From positions 1-64,000 of the forward strand of contig JAGQYO010000001.1 of NCBI GenBank assembly GCA_020435995.1: DNA of 64,000 nt. The letters are read 5' to 3'. The position numbers and the translations under genes were made by a program. Below are positions 35,846 through 44,069 of this stretch, one piece after another (the first letter of the stretch is position 1; every line of letters starts with the position of its first letter). The DNA is from Flavobacteriales bacterium (lineage in GTDB: Bacteria; Bacteroidota; Bacteroidia; Flavobacteriales_G; Salibacteraceae). The notes beneath the pieces were generated by a model, which ran no database searches, was not told the origin of the DNA, and saw only the letters and a program-made list of their open reading frames with translations.

Positions 35846-36401
35846 TGCAATAGCCGTTTTCACCGCTGTAATTCTGTTTAGTTCTTGTAGTTCAATTACC
35901 GTAGTAACGGATTATGATAAGACCGTAGATTTTACAAAGTATAAAACCTACAACATCAAGAGCCCAAGAATGGCGGGTGACGGTACTATTGATCCAGAAA
36001 AACTGAGCAAGCGAAATATTGAAGCTATCCATTCAAATATTGAGCTTCAAATGAATCAAAAAGGGTATGTGAAATCGGCAAACCCTGATGTTTGGATTAT
36101 CTTCTATATAAAAATCGATACCAAACAAGAGTTGAGGACCACCTCAACTGGCTACTACGCAGGTAACCCATATTATTATGGAGGCTATTATGGATACAAC
36201 ACCGGGTTTTCAGATGTGAGTGTGGTAGAATATACCGAGGGAAGTATTATTATCGATTTGGTTGATTCAAAGGATGATGTATTGGTTTGGCAAGGCGTTG
36301 GTAAAAAAACTATCAACGAAAATAAGATTGACCATACAGATGAAATAAGAAAAACGATAGGCGAAATATTTTATCGCTACCGTTTTTCTCCTGCTAAATA
36401 A
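35832..36401 (+). CDS. DUF4136 domain lipoprotein
   Basis: Starting at ATG 35832 the 189-residue product has signal peptide and lipobox ILFSSCSSI. The DUF4136 pattern VVTDYDKTVDFTKYKTY follows at the mature start, with later SIIIDLVDSKDDVLVWQGVG and a C-terminal TIGEIFYRYRF. A Tyr/Gly-rich loop (NPYYYGGYYGYN) sits mid-protein. It is an outer-membrane-anchored periplasmic protein of unknown role. Its start lies inside the end of the preceding lipoprotein gene, so the two are translationally linked. Confidence 0.88.
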   Translation: MKVFNAIAVFTAVILFSSCSSITVVTDYDKTVDFTKYKTYNIKSPRMAGDGTIDPEKLSKRNIEAIHSNIELQMNQKGYVKSANPDVWIIFYIKIDTKQELRTTSTGYYAGNPYYYGGYYGYNTGFSDVSVVEYTEGSIIIDLVDSKDDVLVWQGVGKKTINENKIDHTDEIRKTIGEIFYRYRFSPAK

Positions 36402-36405
36402 CCAG

Positions 36406-36498
36406 TAAGGGTGGGTTTCTCAATCATCACAATTCTCATAAAAACTGCTCAACACCCAAAATCTGCATATGAAAATCACTTTCACCAACCCACCCTTA
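36406..36498. repeat. 93-bp element with perfect 12-bp inverted ends
   Basis: TAAGGGTGGGTT (36406-36417) and AACCCACCCTTA (36487-36498) are exact inverted copies around 69 AT-rich bases without a frame. The ends can also be read as 10-bp inverted repeats flanked by TA on each side, as in elements that target TA. It lies in the 163-base spacer between the DUF4136 and DUF2147 genes. No U run follows, so it is not a normal terminator. Confidence 0.6.
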
Positions 36499-36541
36499 TA
36501 GTATGCTCGCATAGTATTAACGGGCGACTATTGTAAAAAGT

Positions 36542-36549
36542 TATTTTTG
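36542..36549 (+). promoter_or_regulatory. Possible -7 box of the DUF2147 gene
   Basis: TATTTTTG matches TAnnTTTG, 15 bases before ATG 36565. It overlaps an in-frame TTG that would otherwise be taken as an upstream start. No -33 TTG at proper distance. Confidence 0.4.
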
Positions 36550-36564
36550 AAAAAACAATTAACA

Positions 36565-37011
36565 ATGATTAAGAATCTCTCTATCACAGGCCTTTTTATT
36601 ATTTCACTGATTCTCAGCGCTTCAGCACAAAAGCCTGACGATGTTTTAGGTAAATGGAAAACCATAGATGATGAAACTGGCAAGGCAAAATCAATTGTAG
36701 AAGTCTACAAAGAGAACGGTAAGGTTTACGGAAAAGTAATAACCATACTCAACCCCGATAAACAAAACGCCAAATGCGATAAGTGCGATGATGATGACCC
36801 AAGAAAAGGGCAAAAAGTTTTGGGGATGGTTATTCTTAAAGACTTAGAATGGGACGATGATGAGTGGGATGACGGAACTATTCTAGATCCTAATAATGGT
36901 TCGGTTTACGATTGTAAAATTTGGATTGATTCGAGCGAACCAGATAAATTGAATGTGAGAGGATATGTTGCTTTTATTTTTAGAACCCAAAATTGGTATC
37001 GAGAAAAATAA
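36565..37011 (+). CDS. DUF2147 family exported protein
   Basis: The 148-residue product starts with a signal peptide (SITGLFIISLILSASA). A DUF2147 domain follows, beginning DVLGKWKTIDDETGKAKSIVEV. The middle holds DPRKGQKVLGMVILKDLEW, and NVRGYVAFIFRTQNWYR ends the protein as in the family. Proteins of this family are small periplasmic beta-barrels of unknown ligand. Two Cys (KCDKCDDDD) could form a disulfide or bind metal. The stop directly abuts the ATG of the serine hydrolase gene, so both are one operon. Confidence 0.9.
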   Translation: MIKNLSITGLFIISLILSASAQKPDDVLGKWKTIDDETGKAKSIVEVYKENGKVYGKVITILNPDKQNAKCDKCDDDDPRKGQKVLGMVILKDLEWDDDEWDDGTILDPNNGSVYDCKIWIDSSEPDKLNVRGYVAFIFRTQNWYREK

Positions 37012-38190
37012 ATGACCTTATCTCTATTAAGATGGACAACGTTGATGAGCGTTGCTCTAGTTTCTTGTACCCTACCTGAAAAACCTGAAGGCTCACTTAG
37101 CACGCCAATTGAAATTCAGTATAAAATTCCACCCGAACTTGAGCCAAAAGTAAACCTGATAAATGAGCTCGTAGAGTCAAAAATCAAATCTGGAACGTTC
37201 AACGGTGTTGTTCTAGTAGCGGAATACGGAAACGTGCTTTATATAAAAGCCAATGGGTATGCCAACTTCAAAACAAAGGAAATACTCAATGAACACAGCG
37301 TGTTTCAGCTCGCATCGGTTTCTAAAATGTTTACGGCCGCAGCCGTTGTAATCCTAAAAGAAAAGGGACTGTTGAACTACGACGATCTAGTGATCAAATA
37401 CCTCCCACTTTTTCCCTATGAGGATATAACCATTCGCCAATTGTTACAACATCGGTCAGGGTTACCCAGGTACATGGTAACAAGCGATTTGTTTTGGCCC
37501 AGAGACACCCCAATGTCAAACGAAGATTTGTATTATCTCATGGCCGAACAATGCCCTCCTAGGTATTTTTCTGCTGACCGAAAGTTCAATTATCAAAACT
37601 CGAACTATGCGTACCTAGCCTACCTCGTTGAGGTAGTTTCAAAACAGCCCTTTGAGCGCTTTGTTAAGCAGAATATATTCGAGCCATTAGGTATGTGGAA
37701 CAGTTTTGTGTACTCAATTAATGGCGAAACAGATATTCCTGGAATGGTAGCTGGCCATATTTATCGACGTCCGCAACCACTAAATCCAGCCACCAATTAC
37801 ATTAATGGAGTTGTAGGCGACAAGGGGATTTATTCTAATGTCCACGATTTACTCAAGTTCGATCAAGCACTTTACACCGAAACATTAATCAGTCAAAATT
37901 CTATTGCAGAAGCTTTCACTCCTGGCAAACGAAATCCTTATACAAAACGCGATGATTACGGTTTTGGCTGGCGAATCAGCACTTTTAATAAGGACAGACT
38001 CGTTTATCATTATGGCTGGTGGAATGGGTTCAAAAGTGCATTCTTTAGGTTTTTGGATAAACGGCGCACCGTTATTGTCCTCACCAATAGAGACCGAACA
38101 TTATCGCTACCAAAAGAAATTCAAGAAATACTGTACAGTGACGCATCGGAAAATCAATCCGCCGTTGATTACTTTTCCACTAATCAATAA
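37012..38190 (+). CDS. Serine hydrolase, class C beta-lactamase/PBP-like
   Basis: The 392-residue lipoprotein (lipobox MSVALVSCT) belongs to the beta-lactamase/esterase B fold. The SxxK nucleophile is in LASVSKMF near residue 105, the YxN-type motif is YQNSNYAYL, and the third motif appears as HYGWWNG. Such proteins are carboxyl-esterases, peptidases or peptidoglycan hydrolases more often than true beta-lactamases. It follows the DUF2147 gene without any gap. Its end overlaps the convergent RidA gene by 11 bases. Confidence 0.9.
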   Translation: MTLSLLRWTTLMSVALVSCTLPEKPEGSLSTPIEIQYKIPPELEPKVNLINELVESKIKSGTFNGVVLVAEYGNVLYIKANGYANFKTKEILNEHSVFQLASVSKMFTAAAVVILKEKGLLNYDDLVIKYLPLFPYEDITIRQLLQHRSGLPRYMVTSDLFWPRDTPMSNEDLYYLMAEQCPPRYFSADRKFNYQNSNYAYLAYLVEVVSKQPFERFVKQNIFEPLGMWNSFVYSINGETDIPGMVAGHIYRRPQPLNPATNYINGVVGDKGIYSNVHDLLKFDQALYTETLISQNSIAEAFTPGKRNPYTKRDDYGFGWRISTFNKDRLVYHYGWWNGFKSAFFRFLDKRRTVIVLTNRDRTLSLPKEIQEILYSDASENQSAVDYFSTNQ

Positions 38191-38611
38191 CTGCGATACA
38201 CTTTAATTCGATGGCTATGGGTGTGGGTAAACTGTTAATGGCTACAGTCGTTCTACATGGTTGATTGGTGGTAAAATACTCCGCATAAATTCGGTTGAAT
38301 GATTTGAAATCTCTTTTCATGTCCACCAAGAAAACCGTTATGTCAATTAGCTTTTCCCAATCTGAACCTGAAGCCTCCAAAATAGATCTCACATTCTTAA
38401 AAACGCTATGAACCTGTGCCTCAAAATCAAATTGCTCGAAATTACCATTGTGATCCAATTTTAATCCGGGGACTCCACTATCAAACTCGCCTGTCCCCGC
38501 CACTCTAGGGCCTACACCACTTAAAAAAAGAAGGTTTCCCGCTCTTCGGGCATGAGGGTATGCACCAACAGCCTTGGGTGCTCCTTGGGCATTAATTCCT
38601 GAATTTGCCAT
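38180..38611 (-). CDS. RidA family protein (imine/enamine deaminase)
   Basis: From ATG 38611 the 143-residue protein belongs to the YjgF/RidA family: an N-terminal GAPKAVGAYPHARRAGNLLFLSG, FKNVRSILEASGSDWEKLIDITVFL in the middle, and the catalytic-site Arg in PCRTTVAI. The family trims reactive 2-aminoacrylate and related enamines or does ring-cleavage steps. The longer frame from 38641 adds ten residues and overlaps the promoter, so it is rejected. Confidence 0.9.
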   Translation of the reverse strand: MANSGINAQGAPKAVGAYPHARRAGNLLFLSGVGPRVAGTGEFDSGVPGLKLDHNGNFEQFDFEAQVHSVFKNVRSILEASGSDWEKLIDITVFLVDMKRDFKSFNRIYAEYFTTNQPCRTTVAINSLPTPIAIELKCIAVID

Positions 38612-38626
38612 TTTGTTTATTTTGGA

Positions 38627-38660
38627 CAAATATAACCTCACTCAATTGGATAGAATGCAA
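38627..38660 (-). promoter_or_regulatory. RidA gene promoter
   Basis: CAAATATA at 38627-38634 reads TATATTTG on the minus strand; CAA at 38658-38660 gives TTG 23 bases upstream. The start codon is 15 bases downstream. Confidence 0.55.
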
Positions 38661-38672
38661 GTACTATATTTA
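38646..38672 (+). promoter_or_regulatory. T9SS protease gene promoter
   Basis: TTG at 38646-38648 and TATATTTA at 38665-38672 (one mismatch to TAnnTTTG) are 16 bases apart. It interleaves with the minus-strand RidA promoter. The GTG start is 14 bases downstream. Confidence 0.45.
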
Positions 38673-38686
38673 CAAAAATTTAAAAA

Positions 38687-40381
38687 GTGAAACATATTCT
38701 ATTTCTTTTCTGGGTCTTGATAGTGGCTAATACTGGACGAGCCCAACTTTCTGAACCTCATCAACCACCAAGCTGGAACACAAGTATTTCATCTATTGAC
38801 AATTTATCAATTGTTGTTATTGACGCTCCTGATATGTCGGAAGTATACGCTATCCGAAACGCTCAAAAACACAAGAACACTGCCCTACTTGCTGGAAAAA
38901 AAATTCCAGTACAGGTCAATTTTTTAGAGAACGGTACATGGAACGTACTCCCTAATAACAGCCTTGTTTGTAGAACAAAAATAACAGCCAAAAATGCGGG
39001 ACACGTCGGGGTAAATTTCAGTGAACTCTATTTGCCGATTGGGGGTGAATTGTATTTCTATTCACCAGATTTCAAGAATAAAATTGGACCTTTCACCCAG
39101 CAAGATGTCGCACAAGACGGCAGCTTTTCTTCGGGCGTAATTGAGGGAAGTGAAATAATTATTGAACTTGTTCAACCGGCTCGAAACAACACAAGGCCCA
39201 TTGTAGATATTGAAAGCCTAATCTACTTGGTGAAGGAAAGGAAAAGTGCATCGCGTGATTTTGGTGATGCAGATGACTGTCATATTAATATAAATTGTAA
39301 GGAAGGTGATAATTGGCGGGATCAACAGAACGCGGTAGTCCGTATATTAATGTATATCAATGGAGAATACGGATGGTGTACTGGAACTATTATGAACAAC
39401 ACCTTTCAAGATTGTACCCCTTATATTCTTACTGCAGACCATTGTAGATCAGTTAAAGCAGGTTCGGTTGCAGCAGAAACTGATTATGATCAATGGCAAT
39501 TTTACTTTAATTACGAAGGCCCAAAATGTAAAAACCCAAAAGAATCTGAAGTGGCTATCGGGACATTAACAGGTTGCAAAAAAATGGCAAACTCTGGAAA
39601 AATGGCAGAGGGCGACCCCGACTTTTTGCTGGTGAAACTAAATTCAGCTATTCCTCAATTTTACAATCCTTTTTTTGCGGGATGGGACAATAGAAACCTC
39701 GCTTCATCTTCTGGAGTAATGATTCACCACCCCCAAGGCGATGTAAAAAAAATTAGCACTTATACATCTACCCTCGAATCGAGTCAATGGAACGAAAACA
39801 ATAAAAACACGCATTGGAAATTATATTGGGCCGAGACCAGCAACGGACGCGGAGTAAGCCAATCGGGATCATCGGGCTCAGCGCTGTGGAATTCAGATAA
39901 AAGGGTGCTTGGTCAGCTCACTGGCGGTTCTTCGGGATGTACCGACGATGGAACCACAAGCCCATACAATCCCGATTACTTTGGAAAAATGTCGGCTGGA
40001 TGGTTTATGAATGGAGAGGTGCCCTCATTACAATTAAAAGCTTGGCTCGACGAGGGAAATTCCCTAAGAAGCTTCATCGATGGAATTAAATGGCCTTGTG
40101 CCGAGGACCCATTAACGGCGATGAGTGTTATAGAAAAATCGGAGGAAATAAAGCTATATCCAAACCCCGCGAATAAAACGATTCGAGTTGATCTAAAGGG
40201 CTTGTTTCAAAATAAAATTGAATTTTCCATAATAAACAGCCTTGGAACCAAAATAGGTTCAACTGAAAGTACTAGCAGCCAAACCGCCGACCTTAATATA
40301 GATGACCTGCCAAAAGGGCTTTATATTCTAGAAATTAGCTCAGGTGGCGAGGTCATTAGAAAAACTTTTATAAAAGAATAA
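38687..40381 (+). CDS. Trypsin-like (lysyl endopeptidase-type) serine protease with T9SS sorting domain
   Basis: A 564-residue secreted protease starting at GTG 38687, with signal peptide FWVLIVANTGRA. The propeptide covers about 20-185. The catalytic triad is visible: His in ILTADHC, Asp in DPDFLLVKLN and Ser in SQSGSSGSALW. Several Cys pairs (CTGTIMNNTFQDC, CHININC) fit the disulfides of the lysyl-endopeptidase group. A type A sorting domain ends it (LYPNPANKTI ... GLYILEISSG). A small lipoprotein gene follows after one base. Confidence 0.93.
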   Translation: MKHILFLFWVLIVANTGRAQLSEPHQPPSWNTSISSIDNLSIVVIDAPDMSEVYAIRNAQKHKNTALLAGKKIPVQVNFLENGTWNVLPNNSLVCRTKITAKNAGHVGVNFSELYLPIGGELYFYSPDFKNKIGPFTQQDVAQDGSFSSGVIEGSEIIIELVQPARNNTRPIVDIESLIYLVKERKSASRDFGDADDCHININCKEGDNWRDQQNAVVRILMYINGEYGWCTGTIMNNTFQDCTPYILTADHCRSVKAGSVAAETDYDQWQFYFNYEGPKCKNPKESEVAIGTLTGCKKMANSGKMAEGDPDFLLVKLNSAIPQFYNPFFAGWDNRNLASSSGVMIHHPQGDVKKISTYTSTLESSQWNENNKNTHWKLYWAETSNGRGVSQSGSSGSALWNSDKRVLGQLTGGSSGCTDDGTTSPYNPDYFGKMSAGWFMNGEVPSLQLKAWLDEGNSLRSFIDGIKWPCAEDPLTAMSVIEKSEEIKLYPNPANKTIRVDLKGLFQNKIEFSIINSLGTKIGSTESTSSQTADLNIDDLPKGLYILEISSGGEVIRKTFIKE

Positions 40382-40382
40382 A

Positions 40383-40823
40383 ATGAATAAAATAATCATT
40401 GTATTACTCGCATTAACCATTTGCTCCTGCAAGGGAAACGAACCAACCGTAAAAGATCAAAAGGCGGCAACATCGACACCCAGCTGTTCTCCCATAAAGG
40501 TTATTGAAGGTGCCTACCCGTCGGTAAAAGGAAATGGGATGACAATCAACAGTCAAAAAATTGAAAACAATTGTTTGGTGCTCAATGTGTCATATCACGG
40601 ATGTAAGGACATTACTTTTAACCTGCTTTGGAATAAAATGGTTAAGAAAAGCATGCCGGCACAAACCAGTCTGTATTTGGAAAAGATAGAAACAACTGGG
40701 CATTGCCATGAAGATAATCAAACTGAATTGCGCTTCGACTTAAATGCGCTTAACTCCAAAACTTATGGCGGAAAAATTTCGCTTGATGTTAACGGTGGGG
40801 AAGGAATTCTCTTCGAGTTTTAA
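40383..40823 (+). CDS. Small Cys-rich lipoprotein downstream of the protease
   Basis: A 146-residue protein with signal sequence and lipobox ALTICSCKG. The mature part has four further Cys (in PSCSPI, ENNCLVL, HGCKDI, TGHCHED), which could form two disulfides, and alternating hydrophobic strands that suggest a beta-sandwich. I do not recognise the family. It begins one base after the protease stop, so it is co-expressed; a chaperone, inhibitor or anchor role for the protease is only a guess from context. It converges with queA, overlapping by 4 bases. Confidence 0.75.
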   Translation: MNKIIIVLLALTICSCKGNEPTVKDQKAATSTPSCSPIKVIEGAYPSVKGNGMTINSQKIENNCLVLNVSYHGCKDITFNLLWNKMVKKSMPAQTSLYLEKIETTGHCHEDNQTELRFDLNALNSKTYGGKISLDVNGGEGILFEF

Positions 40824-42022
40824 ATTTTCTGTTTCCAGAGGAGGGAGCTATCGCCATAGCTTAAAAAACGATAATCATTATTAAGTGCATGGCCGTAAAT
40901 ATTCTTCCAAACATCACCTACAAAAGCACTGACAAGCAACAAAAGTGTACTTTTCGGCTGATGAAAATTGGTAATTAAGCCTGAGCATATCCGAAACTTA
41001 TATCCTGGAGCTATCATAATTCCAGTGCGACCTACAAACTTCGATTCACCCTTTTCTCTAATGGAGTTGATAAGCTGGCTTAAACCCTGAATGGGATCTC
41101 CTAATTGGACTTCTGAATATACATCCCATTGACCGAGTTCAGCGGCCACTGGAGTTTTTATTCCCATCCAAATCAAGCTCTCTAAGGCCCGCATACTGGT
41201 TGTTCCTACACATACAACAGTCCTTCTATCCTCAATTCCCTGCCTAATTTTTAAAAGAGTTTCTAAAGCAACTTCAAAATATTCATAGTGCATACCATGC
41301 TGGCCAATCGTTTCGGATTTTACAGGTTTAAAAGTGCCTGCTCCCACATGTAGCGTTAGGTCAGCGAATTCACATCCCTTCGCTTTGAGACTGTTTTCCA
41401 CATCTTGGGTAAAGTGTAACCCAGCAGTAGGTGCAGCTACCGACCCTTCAATTTTTGAATACACGGTTTGATAAGTCAACTTATCTTTTTCTTCAGCTTT
41501 TCGGTTGAGATACGGTGGCAGTGGCGTTTTACCAGCAAGTTCCAGTACTTCTGCAAATGTTTTCTTACCCGACCAATTAAAACGAATTTCAAATTCGCCT
41601 TCTATCTGCTCAATGTTTAATGCTTGAAGTTGGGTATTGTTCCCTAAATCGATGGTTAAAGCTCCTGATTTCCATCGTTTAGCATTACCTACCATGCACA
41701 ACCACGAACAATTTTCGGTTTGTTGCATACTTCGCAAAGGATCGAGAACCAGCGGTTCAATTAAAAATATTTCAATTTGGGCGCCTGTATCTTTTAAAAA
41801 AATCAACCTTGCTTGAACTACCCTAGTGTTGTTGCGAACAATAAGTGAATTTTCGGGAAGGTTATCAGACAAGGAAGCAAAATTACTATCCGCTATTTGG
41901 CCATCATATATCAAAAGTTTGGACGAATCACGCTGCTCTAATGGGTATTTAGCGATTAACGAGTTCGGTAAGTCGTAATCGTAATCACTTATTGAAATAC
42001 TCCCGATTTGTGAATTAGGCAA
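40820..42022 (-). CDS. queA: S-adenosylmethionine:tRNA ribosyltransferase-isomerase
   Basis: This 400-residue enzyme transfers and isomerises the ribosyl part of SAM onto preQ1 in tRNA, giving epoxyqueuosine. Family motifs: YDLPNSLIAKYPLEQRDSSKLL at the start, NNTRVVQARL, SVAAPTAGLHFT, LHVGAGTFKPV and GLITNFHQPKSTLLLLVSAF near the end. A TTG start at 42022 is forced because no ATG precedes the conserved region. It overlaps the stop of the dihydrouridine synthase gene by 8 bases. Two tRNA-modification genes thus form one operon. Confidence 0.95.
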   Translation of the reverse strand: MPNSQIGSISISDYDYDLPNSLIAKYPLEQRDSSKLLIYDGQIADSNFASLSDNLPENSLIVRNNTRVVQARLIFLKDTGAQIEIFLIEPLVLDPLRSMQQTENCSWLCMVGNAKRWKSGALTIDLGNNTQLQALNIEQIEGEFEIRFNWSGKKTFAEVLELAGKTPLPPYLNRKAEEKDKLTYQTVYSKIEGSVAAPTAGLHFTQDVENSLKAKGCEFADLTLHVGAGTFKPVKSETIGQHGMHYEYFEVALETLLKIRQGIEDRRTVVCVGTTSMRALESLIWMGIKTPVAAELGQWDVYSEVQLGDPIQGLSQLINSIREKGESKFVGRTGIMIAPGYKFRICSGLITNFHQPKSTLLLLVSAFVGDVWKNIYGHALNNDYRFLSYGDSSLLWKQKI

Positions 42023-43010
42023 AGCTAGATGCGGTTGAAAAATGATTTTCTATTTCGGTAAAAGCATCGTTCAGCTCTTGTTGTGTATCCGAAGTAACCA
42101 ATTTGATTCGAAATTCTTTAAAGTTGGGAATTCCTTTGAAGTAATTGCCGTAATGCCTTCGTGTTTCAACTAGGCCCAAACGCTCCCCCTTCCATTTAAC
42201 CGCCAAATCAACATGTCGTTTGGCCATATTTAATCTCTCCATAAAGGTTGGTTCGGCAAGATGTTCTCCTGTTTTCATAAAGTGCTTAATCTCATTAAAA
42301 ACCCAAGGGTAACCTATACTAGCTCGGCCTATCATTACACCATCAACTCCGTACTTAGCTCTCATGTCCACAACCTTTTCTGGGCTATCAATATCTCCAT
42401 TTCCAAAAACAGGAATAAACATGCGGGCATTGTTTTTTACATCTCCAATAAGGCTCCAGTCTGCCTCCCCCTTGTACATCTGCTTTCGGGTGCGACCGTG
42501 TATCGAAATGGCTTTAATACCCACATCTTGAAGTCGTTCGGCGGTATCAACAATAAATTTTGTGCTATCATCCCAACCCAAACGGGTTTTTACAGTAACT
42601 GGGAGTTTGGTCTCCTTTACAATGGCCTCCGTGAGGCGCACCATTTTAGGAATGTCTTGCAATATGCCAGCGCCAGCTCCCTTACAGGTAACTTTTTTTA
42701 CTGGACAACCAAAATTAATATCCAAAATATCAGGGTTGGTGTTTTCAATAGTTCGTGTGGCCTCCAGCATACTCTCCATTTCGCTTCCGAATATTTGAAT
42801 ACCTACTGGGCGCTCGTATTCATAAATATCAAGCTTAAGAACGCTTTTGGCTGCATCCCGAATGAGTCCTTCGCTCGAAATAAACTCGGTATACATTACG
42901 TCAGCACCATTTTCTTTGCATAAAGCCCTGAATGGAGGGTCACTTACATCCTCCATTGGTGCGAGCAACAAAGGGAACTCCCCAACTTCTATTTCTCCAA
43001 TTTTTACCAC
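42015..43010 (-). CDS. dusB: tRNA-dihydrouridine synthase (DusB-type)
   Basis: A 331-residue FMN-dependent TIM-barrel enzyme reducing uridines in tRNA. It shows LLAPMEDVSDPPFR at the start, the catalytic Cys in NFGCPVKKV, the FMN-contacting VKTRLGWDD, SIHGRTRKQMYKG and GNGDIDSPE, and DGVMIGRASIGYPW. The GCPVKK context is the DusB type. The start is GTG 43010. It heads an operon with queA and has its own -7 box at 43036. Confidence 0.94.
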   Translation of the reverse strand: MVKIGEIEVGEFPLLLAPMEDVSDPPFRALCKENGADVMYTEFISSEGLIRDAAKSVLKLDIYEYERPVGIQIFGSEMESMLEATRTIENTNPDILDINFGCPVKKVTCKGAGAGILQDIPKMVRLTEAIVKETKLPVTVKTRLGWDDSTKFIVDTAERLQDVGIKAISIHGRTRKQMYKGEADWSLIGDVKNNARMFIPVFGNGDIDSPEKVVDMRAKYGVDGVMIGRASIGYPWVFNEIKHFMKTGEHLAEPTFMERLNMAKRHVDLAVKWKGERLGLVETRRHYGNYFKGIPNFKEFRIKLVTSDTQQELNDAFTEIENHFSTASSFA

Positions 43011-43035
43011 AGGTGCTGCCTTATATTTGGCGGCG

Positions 43036-43043
43036 CAAAGTTA
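43036..43043 (-). promoter_or_regulatory. -7 box of the dusB-queA operon
   Basis: CAAAGTTA reads TAACTTTG on the minus strand, the same octamer as at the aldehyde dehydrogenase gene, 25 bases before the GTG start. Confidence 0.5.
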
Positions 43044-43093
43044 GTGTCTTAGGCTCTTTATTGGCCGATATTTTCATTTTTGCTCGATCACTT

Positions 43094-43996
43094 ATGTCAG
43101 AATACAACACAGGTATTAAACTTCTGCTCTTGCTGGGTTTGGTTGTGGGAGCCTATTTGCTTTTCTCGCTCCTAGGCATGGCGGTAGGAATGGGTGCATT
43201 TGGTGTAGGACTAGATGAGATAATGAATTTAGAATCGTATCGGAGTATTCAAGCACTTAAAATTGTTCAAATCATTACCACTACTGGTGTTTTTATTGTC
43301 ACCCCATTTGTGTTTGTGCGTATCTTAAAAAAAGACTTTCACAGCTACTATAAATTAGACCAGCCTTTGAATGAACGAACCATTACCATCGTGCTCTTCA
43401 CGGTTCTGGGCGCATTACCTTTAATTGGGTTTATGGCTGGATTGAACAACGCAATAACTTTTCCCGAATCTTTAAGTTGGCTCGAAGAGTCACTCCGAAG
43501 TGCTGAAGACCAAGCCATGAAAGTTACCATGGCTTTTTTGCAAATGGAAACCATACCCGAATTAACCTACAATTTAGTTTTGGTGGCAGTGCTTCCAGCA
43601 TTTGGCGAAGAGCTGCTTTTTAGAGGGGCGTTGCAAAAACTACTTATCGATCGTTTTCGAAATGTGCACATTGGAATTTGGACAGCGGCTATTATTTTCA
43701 GTGCATTCCATAACCAATTTTATGGCTTCATTCCAAGGATGTTGCTGGGTGCGGCATTCGGCTATATTGTAGTTTGGGGAGGGTCGTTGTGGTATGCAAT
43801 TATCGCTCATTTTGTAAATAACAGCGTTGGTGTAGTTCTGCATTACTATGTTTTAAAAAACCAAATCAGTCCTACTTTCGAGGATTTTGGTTCCAGCCCA
43901 GACCACTTGCTTTTTGTAGTCATTAGCACATTCATAGCTTTGGGAGGTTTTTACCTTATCTGGTTTTTAAACACAAAGCGCCTGAAGGAGTCCTAG
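43094..43996 (+). CDS. CPBP family intramembrane glutamic/metalloprotease
   Basis: From ATG 43094 the product has 300 residues with about eight transmembrane helices. The three CPBP motifs are intact: EELLFRG, FSAFHNQFYGF and HFVNNSVG. This family (Rce1/Abi-type) cleaves peptide bonds in the membrane; in bacteria some members act in bacteriocin self-immunity or protein maturation. The long in-frame extension from 42932 runs through the dusB 5' region and is rejected. It stands alone. Confidence 0.92.
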   Translation: MSEYNTGIKLLLLLGLVVGAYLLFSLLGMAVGMGAFGVGLDEIMNLESYRSIQALKIVQIITTTGVFIVTPFVFVRILKKDFHSYYKLDQPLNERTITIVLFTVLGALPLIGFMAGLNNAITFPESLSWLEESLRSAEDQAMKVTMAFLQMETIPELTYNLVLVAVLPAFGEELLFRGALQKLLIDRFRNVHIGIWTAAIIFSAFHNQFYGFIPRMLLGAAFGYIVVWGGSLWYAIIAHFVNNSVGVVLHYYVLKNQISPTFEDFGSSPDHLLFVVISTFIALGGFYLIWFLNTKRLKES

Positions 43997-44069
43997 CCCC
44001 AAAAAATAATTTTCTTTTGATGTGTTAACCAATCAAAAGTCCGTTTAACTTTATCCAAATCATTTTAAT

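Noticed and set aside
37012-38190. True beta-lactamase (antibiotic resistance)
   Set aside because: The class C-like fold is shared with many esterases and peptidases. Only the general SxxK, YxN and HxG-type motifs are visible.
43348-43554. Short antisense frame inside the CPBP gene and similar frames inside rnr, polA and other genes
   Set aside because: They lie opposite strongly supported genes, lack recognisable family features and are shadows of codon structure.
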